Shown here: positions 57,503 through 64,000 of the stretch, piece after piece
Layout: each line of letters starts with the position of its first letter
How positions within the stretch are numbered: the stretch's first letter is position 1
DNA from: Fervidibacter sp032160945
GTDB taxonomy: Bacteria; Armatimonadota; Fervidibacteria; Fervidibacterales; Fervidibacteraceae
Assembly: GCA_032160945.1 (NCBI GenBank)
Contig: JAVHTL010000001.1
Reading direction: 5' to 3' (one strand)
DNA length: 64,000 nucleotides
Translations under genes and position numbers: made by a program
Notes under the pieces: model-generated
What the model saw: only the letters and a program-made list of their open reading frames with translations
Database searches by the model: none
What the model was told of the DNA's origin: nothing

Positions 57503-57781
57503 GTCGGCTCTCAACTTATTACATTCGCCTTCACCTCACCTTTTGACATCCAAATCCGAGATAAAAGCCCGCTCGTTTATGTCAATTTGGTTCAGGGCGA
57601 AAGTGATAAACGCTATGCTGTTGTGATTAACCATTCCGAAAAGCAAGGTAAGGTTGATTTGGGTCTAAAAGGCAACTTGCTCATTGACAGCAATTTTGGG
57701 GGAGACCAGTCAAGGTGTGGGGGTCACTGCTGCGTGACTTACATTGGACGAAGACCTGATGCAATTTCGTGCAGGCTATAA
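57503..57781 (+). pseudogene. Remnant of a carbohydrate-enzyme-like C-terminal domain
   Basis: In the frame continuing after the larC stop, the DNA reads ITFAFTSPFDIQIRDKSP, LVYVNLVQGESDKRYAVVINH and SEKQGKVDLGLKGNL, which looks like the final beta domain of a glycosidase or trimerisation-type protein. There is no plausible start, and the following sequence to about 57950 (e.g. FEPMHLPTTHLPERVLVWES in another frame) looks like further broken coding sequence. I see no intact gene in 57503-57964. The family assignment is weak. Confidence 0.4.
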
Positions 57782-57964
57782 CAGGCATGAACTAACTGGA
57801 CACAAGAGTCACTTTAGTGCTTGCCCTCCTTTACCCAAACCCTTTCTGTCAGCGCTTACGACACCATTGGGGAATTCAAAGGTCAAAATTTTTGAGCCAA
57901 TGCATCTACCGACAACGCATTTGCCCGAAAGAGTTTTGGTATGGGAAAGTAGGTGACGAAATTG

Positions 57965-59137
57965 ATGCAAGATGCAAAAGCAGGAAAATTGAGGCTGTGG
58001 CTGAATGGGCTTCGCTTTTGCTTGACTGTGCTTTTTGTCGCTTTGGCAATCAAAGCGGTGAGATGGGAGCAAATGGCAGAAGTATTTCAACGCACCTCCT
58101 TTTTCGGTGTCATCGGTGCAGCGCTTGTTTATGCTTGCTTGCAGTGCCTATCAGCAACACGATGGTGGTTGATAACAAAGGCATCGGACATGTCTATGCG
58201 ATGGAAAGATGCGGTTGCCGCTTTTTACACGGGCATGTTTTTCAACCTGTTCCTGCCTGGATTGGTTGGAGGTGACGCTGTTAGGGCTTTGCTCGCTTCC
58301 AGAAAAACTAAACATTCCCTTGCCAGTTCTTTTGGCTTTGTTTACGCTGATAGAACTATCGGGTTCACAGCCATGTTGGTCGTTGGCACTTGGGGTGCTA
58401 TTTCCTTGCATTTGACGAAAAATCAAATCATTTGGCAACCACTCGCTTTGGGAGCAATCTTTGCTGTCGGCATTACTGCGTTTATGGTCGCAACAGCCAT
58501 CGCTATCAGCCGCAGATGGCAAAGCATTTGGGGTGAACGCATCAAAAGGTTTGCCAACGGTGTGGTGTCATTTTTGCAAAATCCTCAAATGGGCTTCATT
58601 GTTTTCGCTATCGCTCTACTCTACCACTTGTCTTTAACGGCGACATTGATGTTTCTGGGTCAGGTCGCAGGCATCTACCATAAACCCTTCACTGCTTATG
58701 CTATGGTCGTTGCTATCGCCACAGTCATAGGCTCACTCCCGATCACTTTGCACGGTTTAGGCGTTAGGGAGTTAGCCAGCGTGAAGTTGTGGTCGCTTTT
58801 GAATGTTCCCGCTGAAAAAGCAATGGTTTGGGCTTTGTTTTGGCGAGTCATGACTTGGTTCGTTTCGCTGCTGGGCAGTTTCGCTTACTTGCTTTGGGCT
58901 GACAAAACCATTTGGAGTGACATCCCAAATTTGGCTTCAACGAGTGCTAAAACTTACCCGCAGAAGCAGCCAAGTGACTTGTTCACCATCCAAAAGCCTC
59001 AGCGAATTGACATCGCCATCGCCACCCTTGAGCAGTTGCTTGAAGAAACAGACAACGAAACCATTAGGGAAGCCGTTAAGAGAAGGTTGGAGCAACTGAG
59101 GGAAGAGCGAAAGCACTTACAAGGTCTTTCAAACTGA
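57965..59137 (+). CDS. Lysylphosphatidylglycerol synthase TM-region (UPF0104) family protein
   Basis: This 390-aa inner-membrane protein has about 8 hydrophobic segments. The family blocks are clear: SATRWWLITKA, FYTGMFFNLFLPGLVGGDAVRA and LYHLSLTATLMFLGQ, and LPITLHGLGVRELA. The family includes the membrane domain of MprF and flippase-like proteins linked to glycolipid or isoprenoid glycan export. A soluble C-terminal extension (about residues 335-390) ends in a helical segment rich in Glu and Arg. It has no LPG synthase catalytic domain. The ATG at 57965 is preferred; GTG 57953 is in frame. Confidence 0.85.
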   Translation: MQDAKAGKLRLWLNGLRFCLTVLFVALAIKAVRWEQMAEVFQRTSFFGVIGAALVYACLQCLSATRWWLITKASDMSMRWKDAVAAFYTGMFFNLFLPGLVGGDAVRALLASRKTKHSLASSFGFVYADRTIGFTAMLVVGTWGAISLHLTKNQIIWQPLALGAIFAVGITAFMVATAIAISRRWQSIWGERIKRFANGVVSFLQNPQMGFIVFAIALLYHLSLTATLMFLGQVAGIYHKPFTAYAMVVAIATVIGSLPITLHGLGVRELASVKLWSLLNVPAEKAMVWALFWRVMTWFVSLLGSFAYLLWADKTIWSDIPNLASTSAKTYPQKQPSDLFTIQKPQRIDIAIATLEQLLEETDNETIREAVKRRLEQLREERKHLQGLSN

Positions 59138-59211
59138 CCATCGGCACGAATTTACTGCTGTGAGGCAATGTAGCAGTTTGAGAACTGCCAGCGTCAAAAG
59201 CCAATCATTCC

Positions 59212-62200
59212 TTAATTGTCTTCCTCAAGAATGATGACCTTGCCTCTCTTCACATACTTGCCTCCCACTTGAAATGCTCTTTCCACTTGCCCGTTTGCTT
59301 TCGTCTGGACGAAAGCGACTTCGCCATCAGTTGAGAATTCGCCAAACTGCACTTCCTTGCCTGGCTCATCGGATTGCACAAAATAATCGGCTCGCCCATC
59401 GGCGAAGGTGATTTTGACTGCAATAAATGAACTGGTAGCAACCTGCCCTGAACCTGCTGAGGGAACGCCTGACCCTAACGATTTCACTGAGACTATTGGC
59501 ACTTGTTGACCTTTGGGCACAGGGTAGAGCAAGTAAAGGAAACGCACAGTTCTTTTCCCCTCCTTGGTGTAAATTGCCGTTGGAATTGCCCGCCAAGGAT
59601 GGTTCGCCCAACCCTGAACGGGCTCTTCCTGACCTGAGACGATGCTCACTTTTAACCCCTCATCAGCCAATGGGATGATGGCAAGGTTGCTTGCATCTTC
59701 ATTCTCCGTGCGCACTGTTTTGGTTTGTTCGTCCACGCTCACCTTAGTTGTATCAAGGTGGAAAAGCGCATCATAACGATGCACTCTTTCGTCTCTTGCA
59801 GTAAGCGTGTCCAAGACGATGAAATATGGGTTTGCCACTTTCACGAATAAGATGCGACGAGTATGAGTCACCGATGTGTCGTTTTGCGGACCGTAGCCAT
59901 CACGATATGTCCCGACGGCGTAGTCGTAACTTTTCGTGCTATACCATCTCGTGTCGTCTTGTGGTGGCTTTGGTTCGTTCCAAGGTCTTTTCCAAAAGTA
60001 AGTTTCCCGTTTCGCTACCCTGTGTTGCCCTTGACCATCAACCATAATCGTGTTGTGACCTGCGGTTGAGATGACATATCTTCGCCACTTGGAAGCGTCG
60101 TAGGAATAGTTTCCTGGGTCAAGGATGTGCTGTTTGCCGTAGGCGTAAAGGACGAAGTGGAGTTTATCTTCGTGCTGATGTCCATAACCAAACGGTCCAG
60201 AGTCAAAAAGCAAGTAGCAAGCTTCAGCATCCCAACCTGAGCGCATCACATAATGCCCAGTGTAAGGGAAGGCGTAAGAAGTATGCTCAGGCATTTTGCC
60301 TTGCTTTCCAGAAGTTGCCACATAGAGGAAGTCTTCTCGGTGCGGGAAGAGTTGATAGCCTTTGGACAGCAGATTCCTCACATTGGTGTTTCCAGAATCG
60401 TTCAACCCTGGAATGGCTCCATCAGGCATTGAAGCATAAAGCAGGTAGTTGAACATCTTCTCCAACTTCGCCTTGTAATCTTTAGGAACTTCCTGTTTGA
60501 GGTTGTTCATCTCCGCATAGTCAAGGATTTTTGCGAAGTTGCTGACGACCCAGTTGTTGTAGCCCGCTGCAAGTTCATACTCCATCCCGTCAGGATAGAC
60601 CTCTTCATCAAGTTGCTTGTAAAGCCTTTCAAGGGCGATGCGTCGCCACTCTTTTGCTTCTTTGAACTCAGGGAAGAGCATCCCTGCAGTGAAAAGTCCC
60701 AAACTCTCCTCTGTGAGCCAGTTGCCACTTGTTGACCATCGGACAAGATGCCTTGCCTGCTCGCAGATGGATTTGAGGATTGTCGTGATGACCTCTGGTG
60801 TGAATGCTGGGGAGCCAAGGCAGCGATAGAGCGCATTCGGCCATGTGTTCTCCAATCGGATGCCCGTCGTTAAGGTTTGCCATGCGTAGCAGCCATATAA
60901 CCCCACATCATTGCCCGAAGAAAGTAGCGGCACAGGATTTTGCTCAATCCAGTCAAGCCACTGTGCAACCAACTCTTTCGCATATTTTTCGTCGCCGCTC
61001 TGCCAATAGGCTTCAGAGAGGGTGTTAAAGTGGAAGTGACGGTTTAGTGCTTCGTTCCAAAGGTGAGTTCTCGCTTCGCCCTTTGTCGGATTAGCCTTCC
61101 AGTCAATCTTCTCGCCGAACTGGATAGTTGCTCTTTCTGCACCGGCGAAGGCGTAACTGAACTTGTGCTCACAAATTTCATCGGCTTCCTTGAATGCCTT
61201 CGGCACATCGGAATCGAGGACGAGAATGATTCTTGAGCCAGTTGCCTTCCGAGAATAAACCCAGAAATCCAGTGCATCAAATTCCGTCCAGTCGTGAGGA
61301 ATCTTCCAGCATAGGATGCTGCCCGTCGTGATTTGGTTCTCCCACTTGCCCGAGAACTCGCCTTCCTTTGCTTGCTCGTTGCTGCGTGTCAATCCTTCCC
61401 AGCCGATTGGCTCTCGCTCAAAGTCACTAATGGTGACGGTTTTGTTCTTGCCCACTAACTTGAAGTCATCAAAATACAGCACGCATTCAGGGTCAGGCTT
61501 TAAATCCCATCCAGTGGCGCTGAACATGATGTATCTGATCCAGTGCCATCCGATTGGCTTCTTGCCCTTCCAGCCCTCGCCCTCTACGAAAGCTTTGGGA
61601 CTGAAGTCATCTTTTTTCAATGTGAAATGTTTCCATCCTTGCCAGTCAATCGTGATATAGAGCGAGTAGTAATCCCATTGCTCTGGTGCTTTATCTTCGG
61701 ATGGCTTTGGCACTTTCGCTCCGAGGAAAGGGTGGTCTCGCCAATCAAAGAACCAGCGCGGCATCTTTCTGTTACGGATGTGATTTGCTAACTCACGCTT
61801 CGCTACGACAAGATCACCTTTCTCAACTGCTGACTTCACTCCTTCCATGCCTGGCGCATCCCAATTCAGTGCTAAGAAGAATTCCTCATCGGTCATCCTC
61901 GTTCCTTTCTCCGACATCTTAATCACCTCAAATCCGTCCAAGTAAACGACTGCTTCAGGGTTCGGAGTGTTGCCCCAGCCAGAGGCAGTGAAGAAAACTT
62001 TGTCAATTTTGTGCCACCCAACCGGCTGCCGAGATGTGGCTAATTCTCGGAACGGCAAAACAAACTTTCGCCAACCAGTAAAATCAAGGATGATGCGAAA
62101 AGAGTAGTAGTCCATCCCCTCGGTCTCTGGGTTTTCAGACTGGATGATGAGCATGAATGCAGAACCTGTCGCTTTCTCACAGTTGAGCCAGAAAGAGAAA

Positions 62201-63000
62201 GCATTGAACTTTGACCAGTCTTGTGGCTGCGGGAAAGCCATTGAGATGTTGTCGCTTTCCTTATGTGCCCATCTCAAAGAGAACTTGCCCACTTTTACAA
62301 CCTTCTCTTCAATTTGCCCTCCACTCCAATTCTCAGCCTCCTCAAAAGCACCAGGGTCAAACTCCAAAAGTTGAACATCGTCAACATAGCAGGTAAGGAC
62401 AGCAGTTGAGAAAGTATGGAGCCAGATTGCAATTGACTTTGCTTGAGCAGGTGGGTCAATAGCGAAAAATGTTTGCACCCATTCACCTTGCTTCATTATA
62501 GCGACATGCCTACTTCTCTCCCTTGCATCTGCCAACTCTTTCGTCTCTTCGCCCTTTTCATCCCAAAAGCGAAAATAAACTCCAAGACCCGGCTTACCTT
62601 CAACGAGATAACTCCAAAGCCTAACCGCATAGCGCTTCCCTGGCTTAATTGGCAGCCGTGCTGAAAAGACATTTGAGCCATCCTTCTCGGACTTGTCCAT
62701 GATTTTCAAAGCATACTTTCCCGTGCGAACTTTCTCTTCCGTAAGAACGCTGATGCCTCTGTCACCAATCGTCCAGCCAACTGGCTTGCCATCTTCTACT
62801 TGCTCAAAGTCGCTGTTGAGAGCCAGATTAAGTATCGTTCCCGCCCTTTGCTGTTGAGCCTCAATTTCCCCACTTGCATCATCGTCCCTCGTAAGCGCCG
62901 ATGGTAAAACCAAAGCCATTGCGACTGTAAGCCATCTCAAACAAGCCGTCCATCGCTTTGCTTCACTGCGCTTTTTCATCCTCGTTACTATCCTTTGCAT
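59212..63000 (-). CDS. Heparinase II/III family lyase with duplicated beta-sandwich binding modules
   Basis: This 1262-aa exported enzyme (signal peptide residues 1-38) probably cleaves an acidic polysaccharide by beta-elimination. Order: carbohydrate-binding-like module (55-215); binding module half A1 (222-296) and B1 (297-362); heparinase N-terminal start (368-430); inserted B2 (441-516) and A2 (525-600); rest of the heparinase helical domain (601-900; KIDWKANPTKGEARTHLWNEALNRH); beta-sandwich heparinase C-domain with GPFGYGHQHEDKLHFVLYAYGK and TAGHNTIMVDGQGQH. His/Tyr residues of the active site are in these blocks. A PSAGSGQ peptide near residue 1181 comes from a short repeat. An IS element sits 17 bases upstream of the start. 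Confidence 0.88.
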   Translation of the reverse strand: MQRIVTRMKKRSEAKRWTACLRWLTVAMALVLPSALTRDDDASGEIEAQQQRAGTILNLALNSDFEQVEDGKPVGWTIGDRGISVLTEEKVRTGKYALKIMDKSEKDGSNVFSARLPIKPGKRYAVRLWSYLVEGKPGLGVYFRFWDEKGEETKELADARERSRHVAIMKQGEWVQTFFAIDPPAQAKSIAIWLHTFSTAVLTCYVDDVQLLEFDPGAFEEAENWSGGQIEEKVVKVGKFSLRWAHKESDNISMAFPQPQDWSKFNAFSFWLNCEKATGSAFMLIIQSENPETEGMDYYSFRIILDFTGWRKFVLPFRELATSRQPVGWHKIDKVFFTASGWGNTPNPEAVVYLDGFEVIKMSEKGTRMTDEEFFLALNWDAPGMEGVKSAVEKGDLVVAKRELANHIRNRKMPRWFFDWRDHPFLGAKVPKPSEDKAPEQWDYYSLYITIDWQGWKHFTLKKDDFSPKAFVEGEGWKGKKPIGWHWIRYIMFSATGWDLKPDPECVLYFDDFKLVGKNKTVTISDFEREPIGWEGLTRSNEQAKEGEFSGKWENQITTGSILCWKIPHDWTEFDALDFWVYSRKATGSRIILVLDSDVPKAFKEADEICEHKFSYAFAGAERATIQFGEKIDWKANPTKGEARTHLWNEALNRHFHFNTLSEAYWQSGDEKYAKELVAQWLDWIEQNPVPLLSSGNDVGLYGCYAWQTLTTGIRLENTWPNALYRCLGSPAFTPEVITTILKSICEQARHLVRWSTSGNWLTEESLGLFTAGMLFPEFKEAKEWRRIALERLYKQLDEEVYPDGMEYELAAGYNNWVVSNFAKILDYAEMNNLKQEVPKDYKAKLEKMFNYLLYASMPDGAIPGLNDSGNTNVRNLLSKGYQLFPHREDFLYVATSGKQGKMPEHTSYAFPYTGHYVMRSGWDAEACYLLFDSGPFGYGHQHEDKLHFVLYAYGKQHILDPGNYSYDASKWRRYVISTAGHNTIMVDGQGQHRVAKRETYFWKRPWNEPKPPQDDTRWYSTKSYDYAVGTYRDGYGPQNDTSVTHTRRILFVKVANPYFIVLDTLTARDERVHRYDALFHLDTTKVSVDEQTKTVRTENEDASNLAIIPLADEGLKVSIVSGQEEPVQGWANHPWRAIPTAIYTKEGKRTVRFLYLLYPVPKGQQVPIVSVKSLGSGVPSAGSGQVATSSFIAVKITFADGRADYFVQSDEPGKEVQFGEFSTDGEVAFVQTKANGQVERAFQVGGKYVKRGKVIILEEDN
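59446..59463. repeat. Short CCCTGA...TGAGGG intragenic repeat
   Basis: CCCTGAACCTGCTGAGGG is a near-palindrome inside the heparinase gene and encodes PSAGSGQ on the gene strand. It resembles widely scattered small palindromic repeats of the CCCTGAGCCTGTCGAAGGG type in environmental genomes. It lies in a surface-loop-like position. Confidence 0.45.
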
Positions 63001-63040
63001 CCTTGGTTTATTTTACTAACCAATGGTGCTAGTTTACAAA

Positions 63041-63101
63041 GGGCATGGAAGTTGGTTAAACTGATGACAAAAACCCCAAAAGGAGGTCAACTTCCATGCC
63101 C
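63041..63101 (+). promoter_or_regulatory. Inverted repeat covering the transposase start codon
   Basis: GGGCATGGAAGTTG (63041-63054) is perfectly complementary to CAACTTCCATGCCC (63088-63101). The right arm contains the transposase ATG (63096-63098), and the AGGAGG site (63081-63086) lies in the loop next to the stem. Any transcript entering from outside would fold and hide the start codon, while a transcript starting inside the left arm would not. This matches the anti-readthrough hairpins known for IS10, IS50 and IS200. Confidence 0.6.
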
Positions 63102-63893
63102 AAATTTATGCCAACAGAAGATTTTATCATTCAACTCTTCTGCATGATAGATGACCAGATGAAGGATGTCAAAAAACACAGCCAATCCAACCTTTATCCA
63201 AGCGAAATTGTAACTATTGGGCTTTTGTTTGCAATGAAAGGGATGGGGGAAAGGAAATTTTACCGATGGCTCAAGGGAAATTTTCTTCACCTTTTCCCAA
63301 AACTCCCTGAAAGGACAAGGCTGTTTAGGCTTTTGAAAACCCATCAAAATTGGACAAAAAGGTTTTTGGCTGAGCCAACAGTATTGGGAATTGCAGACAC
63401 TTACGGCATTGAACTTATCCATCCGATAAGGGAAGGTAGAAGCAAAAGGCAGATAGGGAAGAAAGGGGTAAGCAACCATCGCTTTATTGTTGGTTGTAAG
63501 GTCTGTGTTGTCACAAACAAGTTAGGTCTAATTTGTGGGTTTGAAGTAGCAACGGCAAATGTTTACGATGCAAGATTTCGTCCATTGATAGAAAAGTTCA
63601 AAGACGAGATGATAGTTTTTGTTGACAGAAACTTTCACACAAGGGACGGAAAAGACCCAGAGAACATGAAGGTATGCAGAAGGGGAAAGTGGAACGAAAG
63701 GATGCTAATTGAGACAGTTTTTTCCATGATGACGAGGATTTTCAATTTCAAGAAGATGGCGCATAGGGTATGGGAGTATTTGAGGGCAAGGATTTCTTTT
63801 GCGATTGCAGCCTTTAACATTTTGGCGAGATGGGGGATGAAGGTTGACGGGAATGGTTTCGTTCATCTCTCAATCGCTGAATTTTGCCCCTAA
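63096..63893 (+). CDS. IS982-like DDE transposase
   Basis: This 265-aa transposase has a DDE triad placed at Asp101 (GIADTYGIEL), Asp177 (VFVDRNFH) and Glu206 (ERMLIETVFSMMTR). The N-terminal region has the helical DNA-binding character of the IS982 group (SEIVTIGLLFAMKGMGERKFYRWL, LFPKLPERTRLFRLL). The frame is intact and its TAA lies within the right terminal repeat. AGGAGG precedes the ATG. Assignment to IS982 rests on these motifs; a related IS5/IS4-type group is possible. Confidence 0.88.
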   Translation: MPKFMPTEDFIIQLFCMIDDQMKDVKKHSQSNLYPSEIVTIGLLFAMKGMGERKFYRWLKGNFLHLFPKLPERTRLFRLLKTHQNWTKRFLAEPTVLGIADTYGIELIHPIREGRSKRQIGKKGVSNHRFIVGCKVCVVTNKLGLICGFEVATANVYDARFRPLIEKFKDEMIVFVDRNFHTRDGKDPENMKVCRRGKWNERMLIETVFSMMTRIFNFKKMAHRVWEYLRARISFAIAAFNILARWGMKVDGNGFVHLSIAEFCP

Positions 63894-63910
63894 ACTAGCA
63901 CCAGTGGTTT

Positions 63911-63975
63911 GTAGGGCAGGGTCTTACACCCTGCCGACAAATTTTTCATCGGCGCGGTGTAAAACCGCGCCATAC
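63911..63975. repeat. GTAG...ATAC double-hairpin (REP/BIME-like) element
   Basis: This 65-bp element is GTAG followed by hairpin GGCAGGGT-CTTAC-ACCCTGCC, a GACAAATTTTTCATC linker, hairpin GGCGCGGT-GTAAA-ACCGCGCC, and ATAC. It matches the layout of 16224-16285. A further GTAGGG begins at 63995 and runs off the window. Confidence 0.75.
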
Positions 63976-64000
63976 ATTGAGCCCAATTTCCCTTGTAGGG

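Larger units (their letters stand above)
63018..63909 (+). mobile_element. IS982-like insertion sequence, complete
   Basis: This 892-bp element is bounded by 19-bp terminal inverted repeats, AACCAATGGTGCTAGTTTA on the left and its complement with one mismatch on the right (63891-63909). It carries one transposase gene. No clear target duplication is visible (left flank ...TTTTACT, right flank TGTAGGG...). It lies 17 bases from the start codon of the heparinase gene, so it occupies that gene's promoter region. The right end is 1 base from a GTAG double-hairpin repeat. Confidence 0.88.

Noticed and set aside
63011..63017. Target-site duplication of the IS982-like element
   Set aside because: The 7-8 bases outside each end (TTTTACT and TGTAGGG) do not match; the duplication is absent or lost.
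1..64000. tRNA, rRNA or CRISPR loci
   Set aside because: I looked through the intergenic stretches for T-loop (GGTTCGAATCC-like) sequences, rRNA-conserved blocks and regularly spaced repeats and found none; a tRNA-scan would be decisive.

Overview
The window comes from a bacterial chromosome of moderate GC content, with genes on both strands. It has two membranes: there is an RfaE2-KdsB fusion (heptose and Kdo activation), an LptC/LptA-like protein, a DUF5916 barrel protein, and many lipoproteins. Several families typical of Armatimonadota (Fervidibacteria-like), Planctomycetota and Cyanobacteria occur together: a prepilin with a C-terminal H-X-D-G motif, DUF4159, DUF4058, Uma2, CehA/McbA, Gfo/Idh/MocA and heparinase II/III. 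My best guess is a heterotrophic, polysaccharide-using, possibly thermophilic Armatimonadota-like bacterium. That placement is inference. No rRNA, tRNA or CRISPR array was seen.

Layout. 1-10.6 kb: partial Uma2 gene, Tat lipoprotein [2Fe-2S] subunit, wecB, ADP-ribosylglycohydrolase, ROK kinase, surE, polysaccharide deacetylase, Gfo/Idh/MocA oxidoreductase followed by a broken cyclophilin-like gene, a reduced HisG-like protein, a URO-D-type protein and a DUF4159 protein. 10.7-18.3 kb: two-domain pectate-lyase-like protein with a Na+/H+ antiporter, transketolase, HtrA-like protease, MetE-core protein. 18.4-23.5 kb: a regulatory operon (GAF histidine kinase, NarL-type regulator, Rrf2 regulator) converging on an Nramp-like transporter and an NlpC/P60 hydrolase. 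23.7-32.8 kb: DUF4230-mtnA, a large membrane protein, two DUF4058 paralogues, a CehA/McbA metallohydrolase, an MBL-fold hydrolase, gene remnants and a prepilin.

33-44.4 kb is the housekeeping core: rfaE2-kdsB fusion and def, divergent fmt, nuoN, a secreted nuclease-fold protein, then rpsO and pnp, split by two tandem Uma2 genes, and an M16 peptidase. 44.8-55.8 kb is a cell-surface block: DUF5916 protein, then a tight run of PEGA/CarboxypepD_reg lipoproteins, a 998-aa secreted protein with a degenerate HQxxH site, a tiny Gly-Gly-Thr lipoprotein and an LptC/LptA-like protein. 56-64 kb: larC, a flippase-like membrane protein, a 1262-aa heparinase with duplicated binding modules, and an IS982-like element.

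Small repeats are frequent. Three copies of a 110-138 bp element with TTAGGA...TCCTAA ends enclose two inverted GTAG-type hairpins. Two copies of a related double hairpin lie at 16.2 and 63.9 kb. At least five 7-bp-period repeats occur inside or between genes. One element copy sits in a decayed gene, and several other gene remnants (pdxA, aldo/keto reductase, a possible glycosidase tail) mark the edges of intact operons.

The best candidates for something undescribed are the surface-lipoprotein operon at 47-55 kb, the HisG-like protein that keeps its regulatory domain but lacks the phosphoribosyl-binding core, the Uma2 pair inside rpsO-pnp, and the REP-like and heptamer repeat families.
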